A stretch of DNA of 64,000 nt from LMUY01 sp965199555 (GTDB lineage Bacteria > Pseudomonadota > Alphaproteobacteria > Acetobacterales > Acetobacteraceae). The stretch is from assembly GCA_965199555.1 (NCBI GenBank), contig CBDASJ010000006.1, forward strand, positions 248,001 through 312,000, read 5' to 3'. Under the pieces are notes generated by a model that worked only from the letters and a program-made list of their open reading frames with translations, searched no databases and had not been told where the DNA came from. Both the position numbers and the translations under genes were made by a program. The stretch's first letter is position 1; the number at the start of each line of letters is the position of its first letter. Shown one piece after another: positions 1 through 9,881 of this stretch.

Positions 1-2066
<2,066 letters not shown>

Positions 2067-2279
2067 AAGCGTCAATACCTCCAACAGCGCCCCGCCGCAG
2101 CCTGCGTCGCGTCAGCCGGTGGCACACCCGCCGGGCGTGGCAATGCTGGTGCCGAGGCGCATTTCAACTCCCCTGCGCGCGGATGCTTGACCGGACCCGT
2201 CATGTTCCTGTCTCGTGATCCTGAGGCCTGACGCGCCACCGCGTCAATGCCGCGATGCAGCCGCGATCGGACGCACTCC

Positions 2280-3212
2280 ATGCCGCTTCCCCCCTTGTTC
2301 GGCCGGCTGCGCCTGCCCGTGATCGGCTCCCCGCTGTTCATCATCTCCAACCCCGATCTGGTGCTCGCGCAATGCCGGGCGGGCATCGTCGGGTCGTTCC
2401 CGGCGCTGAACGCGCGGCCGGCGCCGGTGCTGGAAGAATGGCTCAAGCGCTTGACCGGAGAGCTGAGCGAGGCCGACGCCCCGTTCGCCGTGAACCAGAT
2501 CGTCCACCGCTCCAACGACCGGCTGATGCACGACGTGGAGCTATGCGTGAAATACCGCGTACCGATCGTCATCACCTCGCTGGGTGCGCGGGAGGAGGTG
2601 AACGCGGCGGTGCATTCCTACGGCGGTGTCGTCCTGCACGACGTGATCGATGACCGTTTCGCACGCAAGGCCATCGCCAAAGGCGCGGACGGGCTGATCG
2701 CAGTTGCGGCGGGCGCGGGCGGCCATGCCGGCACGCTGTCGCCCTTCGCCCTGGTGGGAGAAATCCGCCGCTGGTTCGACGGGCCGCTCGCCTTGTCCGG
2801 CGCGATTGCGACCGGAGACGCCATCCTCGCGGCGCGGGCCATGGGGGCGGATTTCGCCTATATCGGCTCCGCCTTCATCGCGACCGAGGAGGCGAGTGCC
2901 GCCCCGGAGTACAAGCAGATGCTGCTCGACAGTGCCGCCGGCGACATCGTCTACACCAACCTGATCACGGGCGTGCACGGCAACTACCTGCGCGCCAGCC
3001 TGGCAGGTGCGGGGCTCGATCCGGACAATTTGCCGGTCAGCGACCCGAGCCAGATGGATTACGGCAGCGGGCGCAGCAAGGCGTGGAAGGATATCTGGGG
3101 CGCCGGCCAGGGGGTCGGCGCGCTGACGGCCGTCACCCCGGCGGCGGAGCTGGTGGCGCGATTGTCGCGGGAATATGCGGCGGCCCAGCGCCGGTTGGGG
3201 CTCGCCGCATGA
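2280..3212 (+). CDS. Nitronate monooxygenase (2-nitropropane dioxygenase family)
   Basis: FMN-dependent TIM-barrel enzyme that oxidises alkyl nitronates, such as propionate 3-nitronate, to carbonyl products and nitrite in the cytoplasm. The ~310-residue protein has the family's glycine-rich motif GAGGHAG at about residues 145-151, with the presumed catalytic His, then FAYIGSAFIATEE in the phosphate-binding region. The ATG at 2280 is chosen over the one at 2247 because family members begin close to the PLFGRLRLPVIGSPL strand; no strong ribosome-binding site is visible for either. It diverges from the fadJ-like gene and overlaps the following ChaC gene by ATGA, so the two are probably translated together. 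Family assignment is firm; the physiological substrate is not known from sequence. Confidence 0.9.
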   Translation: MPLPPLFGRLRLPVIGSPLFIISNPDLVLAQCRAGIVGSFPALNARPAPVLEEWLKRLTGELSEADAPFAVNQIVHRSNDRLMHDVELCVKYRVPIVITSLGAREEVNAAVHSYGGVVLHDVIDDRFARKAIAKGADGLIAVAAGAGGHAGTLSPFALVGEIRRWFDGPLALSGAIATGDAILAARAMGADFAYIGSAFIATEEASAAPEYKQMLLDSAAGDIVYTNLITGVHGNYLRASLAGAGLDPDNLPVSDPSQMDYGSGRSKAWKDIWGAGQGVGALTAVTPAAELVARLSREYAAAQRRLGLAA

Positions 3213-3904
3213 CCGACTTCGTGCTTACCCGCGAGTTGCTGGAAGCAAACGGGGTCGATGCGATGCTGGCCCGGTCCGCGCCGGACCTCCGCCTGCTCAG
3301 CGAGGCGGAACGGGCTGAGTCGCTGCGCCAAACCCTGGCGCAGCGCCCGCCGGGCGAGGCGGTCTGGTTGTTCGGCTACGGCTCGCTGATCTGGAACCCG
3401 CAGATCCACGCCGCCGAACGCCGCGTCGCCACCGTGCACGGTTGGCACCGGGCGTTCTGCCTTTCCACCCGGGCGGGCCGGGGCACGCCGGAGAACCCGG
3501 GCCTGGTGCTGGGGCTGGATGTGGGCGGAAGTTGCCGTGGCGTGGCGTTCCGCATCGAGGACGCGATCCTGGAAAAGGAACTGACGCTGCTGTGGCGGCG
3601 CGAGATGCTGGCAGGGAGTTACGTGCCGCGCTGGCTCGACCTGCAGGACGAGCTCGGCGTGCGGTTTGGCAGCGCCATCGCCTTCACCGTGGACCCGCTC
3701 TGCGACCAATATGCCGGCAAGCTGGCACAGGACGCCGTGGTCAGCCGGCTTGCGTCGGCCGGCGGCGAGTTGGGCAGCTCGGCCGACTACCTGTTCCGCA
3801 CCTGCGCGAGCCTGCGCGCGGAAGGAATCGGCGACGCCGAGCTGGATGGCCTGGCAGAAATTGTCGCGGCTGCTCAGACCTCACGGATTTCTGAAGCAAC
3901 ATAG
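3209..3904 (+). CDS. ChaC-type gamma-glutamylcyclotransferase
   Basis: Predicted cytosolic enzyme that splits glutathione into 5-oxoproline and Cys-Gly. The 231-residue protein has the family's substrate-binding loop FGYGSLIWNP at about residues 55-64 and the later signature REMLAGSYVPRW. An upstream in-frame extension to 3083 exists but lies inside the nitronate monooxygenase gene in another frame. The ATG at 3209, which overlaps the preceding stop codon as ATGA, is the natural start. The coupling to nitronate monooxygenase suggests one transcript, but a shared pathway is only an inference. The short C-terminal tail after the domain shows nothing recognisable. Confidence 0.9.
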   Translation: MTDFVLTRELLEANGVDAMLARSAPDLRLLSEAERAESLRQTLAQRPPGEAVWLFGYGSLIWNPQIHAAERRVATVHGWHRAFCLSTRAGRGTPENPGLVLGLDVGGSCRGVAFRIEDAILEKELTLLWRREMLAGSYVPRWLDLQDELGVRFGSAIAFTVDPLCDQYAGKLAQDAVVSRLASAGGELGSSADYLFRTCASLRAEGIGDAELDGLAEIVAAAQTSRISEAT

Positions 3905-4059
3905 TCGGGCGTTACGGATTAACTCGCCGTCGGTCGCAGTGTGTGACCAACCTGACCGCTGCTCCTACAGCCGCCAAATTCCGCTGTCTAATTTATTAGA
4001 AAAATGTTACGATCTTTACGAAGTTTGATCATAGCGATGTTTGTTGCATGGAGCCTTGC
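3905..4059. other. A+T-richer intergenic region upstream of XRE regulator
   Basis: This spacer is visibly richer in A and T than the flanking genes, especially around 3980-4040. It probably holds the promoter of the XRE gene that follows, but I could not fix convincing -35 and -10 boxes. No RNA gene or terminator hairpin was recognised. Confidence 0.35.
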
Positions 4060-4401
4060 ATGACTGATCACACGCCTAGCCGGCCGGAGGGCTTGTCCAA
4101 GATGACCATCGACCAGCATGTTGGGAAGCGGTTGCAGATCGTTCGGGAGTCCCATGGCCTGTCGCGGACCACGCTGGGGCGCGCGCTTCAGGTGCCGCCT
4201 GAAACATTGCGGCGTTGGGAAGAGGGGAGCTGGCGGATACCCGCCCATCATCTATTGGAACTCAGCCAGTTGCTATCGTGTCCGTTGACGACCTTCTTCG
4301 ACGAATTCCCCATCGGACCGTCTTTCGCCAAAGAAGAGACGGAGCAGTCGGAGCGACATGTGAATGCTATGTTTGACCGGCACTCGGACGCGAAGCACTG
4401 A
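4060..4401 (+). CDS. XRE-family helix-turn-helix regulator (locus 1)
   Basis: Small cytoplasmic DNA-binding protein of 113 residues. An XRE/Cro-type helix-turn-helix lies at about residues 19-75 and ends in the LTTFFDEFP stretch typical of these domains; no separate ligand-binding domain follows. The ATG at 4060 has GGAG six bases upstream, whereas the ATG at 4048 has none. Its 3' end overlaps the convergent small gene at 4367-4642 by 35 bp. The domain aligns without gaps to the second XRE protein of the window (15128-15619), about one third identical over ~68 positions by hand alignment, so the two are probably paralogues. Its target is unknown; the neighbouring small gene is the obvious candidate. 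Confidence 0.85.
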   Translation: MTDHTPSRPEGLSKMTIDQHVGKRLQIVRESHGLSRTTLGRALQVPPETLRRWEEGSWRIPAHHLLELSQLLSCPLTTFFDEFPIGPSFAKEETEQSERHVNAMFDRHSDAKH

Positions 4402-4642
4402 GCCGGCTGGCTAGTCGTTCCGCATTTAGGTCGAAGATGGCGTATGCCATGTTGAGGTAGCAGATCGCGTTGTCGATCTTGCCGGCCTTCAAAGCCTCTT
4501 CCGCCAATCCAACGGCATACGGCGCCGTGAACGCACGCGCGTTCGCTGACTTCGCGGTCGGGTGGACAGCGGCTGTGGAACAGGACTGGCTCGCCACGTC
4601 GAGCTGGTCGCGATTGAAGCCGAATTGAATGACAGCACCCAT
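4367..4642 (-). CDS. Small single-hairpin (TPR-like) protein A, partner of XRE locus 1
   Basis: Unrecognised 91-residue protein. The middle part, at about residues 41-72, reads as two short helices around a Gly, with the pattern LAEEALKAG then NMAYAIFD. This spacing (small residue, Gly, Ala, Ala, Phe) resembles one tetratricopeptide hairpin. Two other small proteins of this window (5613-5807 and 16069-16278) share the pattern, which supports this being a real gene. The ATG at 4642 is chosen over 4690 because AAGGA lies just upstream. Its 3' end overlaps the convergent XRE gene. No signal peptide or membrane segment is visible. Function unknown; a protein-interaction role is only an inference from the hairpin. 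Confidence 0.65.
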   Translation of the reverse strand: MGAVIQFGFNRDQLDVASQSCSTAAVHPTAKSANARAFTAPYAVGLAEEALKAGKIDNAICYLNMAYAIFDLNAERLASRLSASRPSAGQT

Positions 4643-4717
4643 GGCATCCTTACGTCGTGAAAACGTGATCGGATGCACGGATGTGGACAAATCTCAAATA
4701 CGGTTCAAACGCACTGT

Positions 4718-5506
4718 TCAACTCAACGTCGCAGCACGCAGTGGCGGCGTGGTGGAACTGTCTGGACCAGGCATACCGAAGCGGCCCAGCCCCGGAAGCT
4801 TGATGGCCGGGTGCCGCAGGTCGAACCCGAACACCCCGCCCAGGATGTTCAACTCGAACCCCTCTATCCAGCCAACCGTCACCCCGACATAGCCGCCCAA
4901 CGTTACCGTCACGCCGGTGCCGGACGCTGTTCGACGGAGCCAGCGTCCGTCGTACGGATAGTCCTTGCCGATCGCGGTAGGCGGCAGAGTGGCGTCGATT
5001 TCCGGCACCGCGGCCATGACCGCGGCAACGAAGGTGTTGGAGTTCGGGCCCGGCCAGGCGCGGTAATCCCCCTCGTTGCGCCAGGCATAATCGCGGATGG
5101 CCACCTGCATGCGCGGGATCATCGCGGCCGCGAGCGGGCCATCGGCCGCGAACGACACACTCGGCACCCGACCGAACCAGCGGCCATCCGGCTCGAACCC
5201 GTTCATCCGGATTGGCGCGCCCCACGCCGTGTAGTCATAGCGGGTGTAGCCCACGGCCCCGGCGGGCTTCAGGACGATCCAGCTATGGGTCGCGAAAATG
5301 CCGCGCCAGCGCACGGTCTGGGCGGAAAACACCCGCACCACCGCAGGGCTTGTCGGCGTGACGGGCGGCAGCAGCCCGGCGCTTGACCGGTCCGCCGTGC
5401 GCCAGCCGGCGCCGCTGCCCTCCAGCCGGTACAACACGGCCGACACACCCAGCGGCAGCACGTAGCACACCAGGAACAGCAGCAAGGCAGTCTTCAGGAA
5501 CACCAT
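4718..5506 (-). CDS. DUF3750 family membrane-anchored protein
   Basis: 262-residue protein of the DUF3750 family, whose function is not established. One hydrophobic segment at about residues 4-24 suggests an N-terminal membrane anchor with the rest in the periplasm. The conserved core follows: RWRGIFATHSWIVLKPAGA, then TRYDYTAWG, then PDGRWFGRVP at about residues 106-115. The protein contains many Gly and aromatic residues and no obvious catalytic motif. It sits between two of the small hairpin-protein genes and reads in the same direction as both, but the 76- and 106-bp gaps make a single operon uncertain. Confidence 0.85.
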   Translation of the reverse strand: MVFLKTALLLFLVCYVLPLGVSAVLYRLEGSGAGWRTADRSSAGLLPPVTPTSPAVVRVFSAQTVRWRGIFATHSWIVLKPAGAVGYTRYDYTAWGAPIRMNGFEPDGRWFGRVPSVSFAADGPLAAAMIPRMQVAIRDYAWRNEGDYRAWPGPNSNTFVAAVMAAVPEIDATLPPTAIGKDYPYDGRWLRRTASGTGVTVTLGGYVGVTVGWIEGFELNILGGVFGFDLRHPAIKLPGLGRFGMPGPDSSTTPPLRAATLS

Positions 5507-5555
5507 GGGCGTTCACATTTGCTGCGGGGCAGCAATTCGCAAGTCCGGCACTTAG

Positions 5556-5576
5556 GCCGAGCCGGTTGGACTCGGC
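5556..5576 (-). terminator. Possible weak terminator hairpin after small protein B
   Basis: An inverted repeat with arms GCCGAG and CTCGGC and a 9-base loop lies downstream of the stop codon of the 5613-5807 gene. There is no clear U tract, so termination is uncertain. A second hairpin, TTGCTGC/GCAGCAA with a 3-base loop, lies at 5519-5535 in the leader of the DUF3750 gene. Confidence 0.3.
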
Positions 5577-5612
5577 GCCACCTGCTCGCAGCCTAGCGCG
5601 CGAGCAGCCGCA

Positions 5613-5807
5613 TCAGTTAGCAAGCTGCGGCACGAGACCGGGCCACTGGCACGCGGCACCGAACAGGCGGTGCGCCACATCCACCAGTTGGGCGGCATCC
5701 TCCGCATTGCCGTCGGCATAGGCCCGCTCCGCCAGCACCAGGGCGGCCTGGGCAACCAGCCGTGCCTCGTTGCGCATGCCGGACGTCGATGGATCGGTCA
5801 TGACCAT
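5613..5807 (-). CDS. Small single-hairpin (TPR-like) protein B
   Basis: Unrecognised 64-residue protein. Residues ~20-50 carry the pattern LAERAYADG then LVDVAHRLF, close to the 16069-16278 protein (about half of 31 aligned positions identical by hand) and more distantly to the 4367-4642 protein. The pattern fits one TPR-like helical hairpin. The ATG at 5807 is chosen because GGGAGG stands five bases upstream; an ATG at 5801 is possible. Unlike the other two copies, no XRE gene adjoins it. No signal peptide, membrane segment or Cys pair suggests a location other than the cytoplasm. Confidence 0.65.
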   Translation of the reverse strand: MVMTDPSTSGMRNEARLVAQAALVLAERAYADGNAEDAAQLVDVAHRLFGAACQWPGLVPQLAN

Positions 5808-5914
5808 AGCTGCCTCCCTGGCACGGTGACCGCTCCCGCCGAGATTATGGAGTGGTGAACCGGCCATGAAGACAATGCTGCCGCTTACTTAACAAAACAT
5901 GACCGGATTCACGT

Positions 5915-6385
5915 TCAACCCGCGCTGATCACCGTCTCCGGTGCATGGTCGACCGGGAAGTTCAGCGAATTGGCGATGAAGCATTTGGCATGCGCGTCCC
6001 GGTGCAGGGCGGCCATCGCCTCCGGCGCCACGGCGCCGGAAACGGTGACCCTGGGGCGCAGCAGGATACGGGTGAAGCTTCCGCCGCCATCGGCTTTCAC
6101 GGCCATCGTGCCCTCCGCCCGGTCCACGTAGCCGGTCACCACCACGCCCGCCGCGGCGCATAGGCCGAGGAACCACAGCATGTGGCAGGCGGCGACGGAT
6201 GCCACCAGCAGATCCTCGGGATTGTGCCGTGTCGGATCGCCCCGAAAGGCCGGATCGGAGGAGCCGGCGATCACGGATTTACCCTCCACCCGGACATCGT
6301 GCCGCCGTTGGTAGCTGGTGGGGGTGGCAGTGCCGCGGCCGGTGTTTCCGGTCCATTCGACCGTGACGGCGTAGTCGTGCGTCAT
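5915..6385 (-). CDS. OsmC/Ohr family peroxiredoxin-like protein
   Basis: 156-residue protein of the OsmC family, thiol-dependent enzymes that reduce organic hydroperoxides in the cytoplasm. The two family cysteines are both present, one in VAACHMLWFL at about residue 68 and one in DAHAKCFIANS near residue 135. The core signature DPTRHNPEDLLVAS precedes the first Cys. The ATG at 6385 overlaps the stop of the upstream dehydratase gene as ATGA, so it is preferred to the in-frame start at 6418. The coupling implies one leftward transcript with the dehydratase. Whether it prefers lipid or small alkyl peroxides cannot be told. Confidence 0.9.
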   Translation of the reverse strand: MTHDYAVTVEWTGNTGRGTATPTSYQRRHDVRVEGKSVIAGSSDPAFRGDPTRHNPEDLLVASVAACHMLWFLGLCAAAGVVVTGYVDRAEGTMAVKADGGGSFTRILLRPRVTVSGAVAPEAMAALHRDAHAKCFIANSLNFPVDHAPETVISAG

Positions 6386-7329
6386 GCCAGCGCGGCGGCC
6401 GACGTATTGGCGCCGCAAAGTAGCACGCCGACCCGCTCATCGGCCGCAGGCACGTAGCGCCCGGCCAGCAGGGCGGCCAGCGCTGCCGCGCCGCCGGGTT
6501 CCACGACGATGCGGCAGCGTTCCCACAGCACGCGCTGCGCAGCCAGGATCGCGTCGTCCGGCACCAGCACCGCGCGGTCCACATGGGCGCGGGCGATCGG
6601 GAACATGAGCTGTCCCACCTGCCGTGGCGCCAGCGAGTCGGCCGCGAGGCCGCCGGCCGCCGCGTCCACCGGCTCGCCGGCCGCCAGGGCGCTGGCCAAG
6701 GTCGGGGCGAGCTCCGGCTCCACGCTCACCACCCGGATGCGGCTGCCGTACCAGGCCGCGATCCCGCCGATCAACCCGCCACCGCCCACTGCCACCAGCA
6801 GCGTGTCCAGGTCGGGCACCTGCGCCTCCAACTCGCGCGCCAGGCTGCCCTGCCCCAGGATGGTCTCGACCCCATCGAAGGCATGCACCGCGCGGCCGCC
6901 ATGCACCGCCAGATGCGCCTCGCTGGCGGCCAGCGCGTCGGCGTAGCGCTCCCCCGCTACGACGAGGCGCGCCCCATACGACTCGATGCGCGCAAGTTTG
7001 GCCGGCGACGCGATCGAGGGCACGAAGATGGTGGCGGGCACCCCCAGCGCTTGCGCGGCATAGGCGACGGCCGCGCCATGGTTGCCGCCGGACGCCGCCA
7101 CCACACCCTCGGGCGGCGCCGGACGGGACAGCAGGTTGGCGAACGCGCCGCGCACCTTGAACGACCCGGTGTGCTGCAGGAATTCCAGCTTGAACGCCAG
7201 GCTCCCGCAGGCCAGGCCGAACTCCTCCGGCTTCACGTGCAAGACCGGCGTTTCGCGCAAATGGCAGCGGATGCGGTCGTGCGTCGCGGCAATGGCGGCG
7301 TGGTCGATGGTGGCAACGCTGTCGAGCAT
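6382..7329 (-). CDS. Threonine/serine dehydratase-like PLP enzyme
   Basis: 315-residue fold-type II pyridoxal-phosphate enzyme, predicted to deaminate threonine or serine to the 2-oxo acid. The Schiff-base Lys lies in SFKVRGA at about residue 58. SGGNHG (80-85) contacts the carboxylate, and VGGGGLIGG (181-189) binds the cofactor phosphate. There is no C-terminal ACT-like regulatory domain, so it is the short catabolic or racemase-like form rather than biosynthetic IlvA; serine racemase or hydroxyaspartate dehydratase activity is possible. The ATG at 7329 fits the family N-terminus; the longer frame to 7527 runs into the divergent guaA gene. It overlaps osmC downstream. Confidence 0.85.
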   Translation of the reverse strand: MLDSVATIDHAAIAATHDRIRCHLRETPVLHVKPEEFGLACGSLAFKLEFLQHTGSFKVRGAFANLLSRPAPPEGVVAASGGNHGAAVAYAAQALGVPATIFVPSIASPAKLARIESYGARLVVAGERYADALAASEAHLAVHGGRAVHAFDGVETILGQGSLARELEAQVPDLDTLLVAVGGGGLIGGIAAWYGSRIRVVSVEPELAPTLASALAAGEPVDAAAGGLAADSLAPRQVGQLMFPIARAHVDRAVLVPDDAILAAQRVLWERCRIVVEPGGAAALAALLAGRYVPAADERVGVLLCGANTSAAALA

Positions 7330-7429
7330 CGCGCGAACTCCGGTGCGGTTTGCGCCTCTATAGCGCCCTGTCCCAGCCGCAACGAGAGGGCAGGCTTGCC
7401 CCGACATCGGCGGTGTGCTGGAAAGCCCC

Positions 7430-8995
7430 ATGATAGAGCTCGACAGGCATGACGAGCGGGTGCTCGTCCTCGATTTCGGCAGCCAGGTCACGCAGTTGAT
7501 CGCGCGCCGCCTCCGCGAAAGCGGCATCTACTGCGAAATCTGGCCCTTCAACGCCGCGCCCGAGCGGGTGGCCGCCTGGCAGCCCAAGGCCATCATCCTG
7601 TCCGGCGGCCCGGCCAGCGTCACCGACCCCGCCTCGCCCCGCGCGCCGGAGCTGGTGTGGAGCATGGGCGTTCCCGTGCTGGGCATCTGCTACGGTCAGC
7701 AACTCATGTGCGCGCAGCTGGGCGGCGCCGTCGAATCGGCCGGCATCCAGGAGTTCGGCCGCGCCTTCGTCGACGTGACGGAGCCCTGCAAGCTGTTCGA
7801 CGGCACCTGGGCGGTCGGCGCGCGCGAGCAGGTGTGGATGAGCCATGGAGACCGCGTCACCGCCCTGCCCGATGGCTTCCGCCCCGTCGCGGCCAGTGAG
7901 GGCGCGCCGTTCGCCGTGGTGGCGGACGAGGCCCGGCGGTTCTACGGCGTGCAGTTCCACCCGGAGGTGGTGCACACACCGCATGGCGCGGCGCTGCTGC
8001 GCAACTTCACCCACGGCGTGGCCGGGCTGCGCGGGGATTGGACCATGGCGGAGTTCCGGCAGGAGGCCATCGCCCGCATCCGCGCCCAGGTGGGCACCGG
8101 CCGGGTGATCTGCGGCCTGTCCGGCGGGGTCGACTCCTCCGTGGCGGCAGTGCTGATCCACGAGGCGGTGGGCGACCAGCTCACCTGCATCTTCGTGGAC
8201 CACGGCCTGCTGCGCCGGGGCGAGGCGGCGGAGGTGGATGCCATGTTCCGCGACCGCTACAACATCCGGCTGGTGCACCGCGACGCGTCGGACCTCTTCC
8301 TCGATGCGCTGGACGGCGTCACCGACCCGGAAGCCAAGCGCAAAACCATCGGTCGGTTGTTCATCGACGTGTTCGAGGAGGAGGCGGCCAAGATCGGCGG
8401 CGCCGACTTCCTGGCGCAGGGTACGCTGTATCCCGACGTGATCGAAAGCGTCAGCGTGACGGGCGGCCCCAGCGTTACCATCAAGAGCCACCACAACGTG
8501 GGCGGCCTGCCGGCGCGGATGCGCATGTCGCTGGTGGAACCGCTGCGGGAGCTGTTCAAGGACGAGGTGCGCCTGCTAGGCCGCGAGCTCGGCCTGCCGC
8601 ACACGCTGGTCGGCCGCCACCCGTTTCCCGGCCCGGGCCTGGCGATCCGCATCCCCGGCGCGGTGACGCGTGCCGGGTTGGAGATCCTGCGCCACGTCGA
8701 TGCGATCTTCCTGGAGGAAATCCGCAACGCCGGGCTGTACGACATGATCTGGCAGGCCTTCGCGGTGCTGTTGCCGGTCCGCACAGTCGGGGTGATGGGC
8801 GACGGCCGCACCTACGATCAGGCTTGCGCCCTGCGCGCCGTGACCAGCACGGACGGCATGACGGCGGAGTTCTACCCGTTCGACATGGGCTTCCTGGGCC
8901 GTGTCGCCAGCCGCATTGTCGGCGAGGTGCGCGGCATCAACCGCGTCACCTACGACATCACCAGCAAGCCGCCCGGCACGATCGAGTGGGAATAA
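7430..8995 (+). CDS. guaA: GMP synthase (glutamine-hydrolysing)
   Basis: Final step of GMP synthesis: XMP plus ATP plus glutamine give GMP. The 521-residue protein has a class I glutamine amidotransferase domain with the nucleophile in GICYGQQ (Cys at about 87) and the partner residues in FHPEVVHT (~177-179). It is followed by the ATP pyrophosphatase loop SGGVDSS (~231-237) and a C-terminal dimerisation domain ending KPPGTIEWE, the usual terminus. The ATG at 7430 is preferred; an in-frame GTG lies at 7415. It diverges from the dehydratase gene with about 100 bp between the starts, which must hold both promoters. Confidence 0.97.
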   Translation: MIELDRHDERVLVLDFGSQVTQLIARRLRESGIYCEIWPFNAAPERVAAWQPKAIILSGGPASVTDPASPRAPELVWSMGVPVLGICYGQQLMCAQLGGAVESAGIQEFGRAFVDVTEPCKLFDGTWAVGAREQVWMSHGDRVTALPDGFRPVAASEGAPFAVVADEARRFYGVQFHPEVVHTPHGAALLRNFTHGVAGLRGDWTMAEFRQEAIARIRAQVGTGRVICGLSGGVDSSVAAVLIHEAVGDQLTCIFVDHGLLRRGEAAEVDAMFRDRYNIRLVHRDASDLFLDALDGVTDPEAKRKTIGRLFIDVFEEEAAKIGGADFLAQGTLYPDVIESVSVTGGPSVTIKSHHNVGGLPARMRMSLVEPLRELFKDEVRLLGRELGLPHTLVGRHPFPGPGLAIRIPGAVTRAGLEILRHVDAIFLEEIRNAGLYDMIWQAFAVLLPVRTVGVMGDGRTYDQACALRAVTSTDGMTAEFYPFDMGFLGRVASRIVGEVRGINRVTYDITSKPPGTIEWE

Positions 8996-9005
8996 CCCTC
9001 CGCGG

Positions 9006-9806
9006 TCAGGCGTAGGGGGGCTTGGTCAGCCCGCTCGGGGAGTGGGTGAAGACTTCCACGCCATCCTCCGTCACCCCGACCATGTGCTCGAACTGCGCCG
9101 ACAGGCTGCGGTCGCGCGTGACGGCGGTCCAGCCGTCATCCAGCACCTTCACCTCTGGCCGGCCGGCATTCACCATCGGCTCGACGGTGAAGAACATGCC
9201 GGGGCGCAGCACCACCCCCTCCCCCAGCCGGCCGAAATGCAACACGTTCGGCGCCTCGTGGAAGCGGCGGCCGATGCCGTGGCCGCAGAAATCCCGCACC
9301 ACGCTGAAGCGCTGCGACTCCACGTAGCTTTGGATTGCGTGCCCGACGTCGCCCAACGTGCCGCCGGGGCGGATCGCTGCCAGGCCACGCATTAGCGCCT
9401 CGTAGGTGACGTCCATCAGCACGCGGGCACGGGTGCCGGGCTGGCCGGCCACGTACATGCGGCTGGTGTCGCCATACCAACCGTCCAACACCACCGTCAC
9501 GTCGATGTTGAGGATGTCACCCTCCAGCAGCCGCCGCTCACCGGGGATGCCGTGGCACACGACGTGGTTGATGGAGGTGCAGGTGGATTTCGGGAAACCC
9601 CGGTAGTTCAACGGCGCTGGCACGCCGCCATGCGACACCATGAAGTCGTGGCACAGCGTGTCCAACTGCCCGGTCGTCACGCCGGGCCGCACATGCGGCG
9701 TGATCATGTCCAGCGTTTCGGCCGCGAGCCGACCGGCGGCCCGCATGCCCGCAAAGTCCTCCCCACGGTGGAGCGTGATCCGCCTGCTATCCGACCCGCC
9801 GTCCAT
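9006..9806 (-). CDS. map: Methionine aminopeptidase, type I
   Basis: Cytosolic metalloprotease that removes the N-terminal Met from nascent proteins. The 266-residue protein has the five metal ligands of the pita-bread fold: two Asp in NIDVTVVLDGWYGDTSRM, His in CGHGIGRRFHEAP, Glu in FTVEPMVNAG and Glu in QFEHMVGVTEDG. It lacks the zinc-finger N-terminal extension of type I eukaryotic forms. It converges on guaA with only 10 bp between the stops, and the upstream gene in the same direction is the DD-carboxypeptidase. Confidence 0.96.
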   Translation of the reverse strand: MDGGSDSRRITLHRGEDFAGMRAAGRLAAETLDMITPHVRPGVTTGQLDTLCHDFMVSHGGVPAPLNYRGFPKSTCTSINHVVCHGIPGERRLLEGDILNIDVTVVLDGWYGDTSRMYVAGQPGTRARVLMDVTYEALMRGLAAIRPGGTLGDVGHAIQSYVESQRFSVVRDFCGHGIGRRFHEAPNVLHFGRLGEGVVLRPGMFFTVEPMVNAGRPEVKVLDDGWTAVTRDRSLSAQFEHMVGVTEDGVEVFTHSPSGLTKPPYA

Positions 9807-9881
9807 CTCAGCCCCGCTTGCACCCGTCGAAGCCAGGGAAAATGCGCAGGCAGCCGGCCTGACGCAAGGCCGGGCGTCCCA

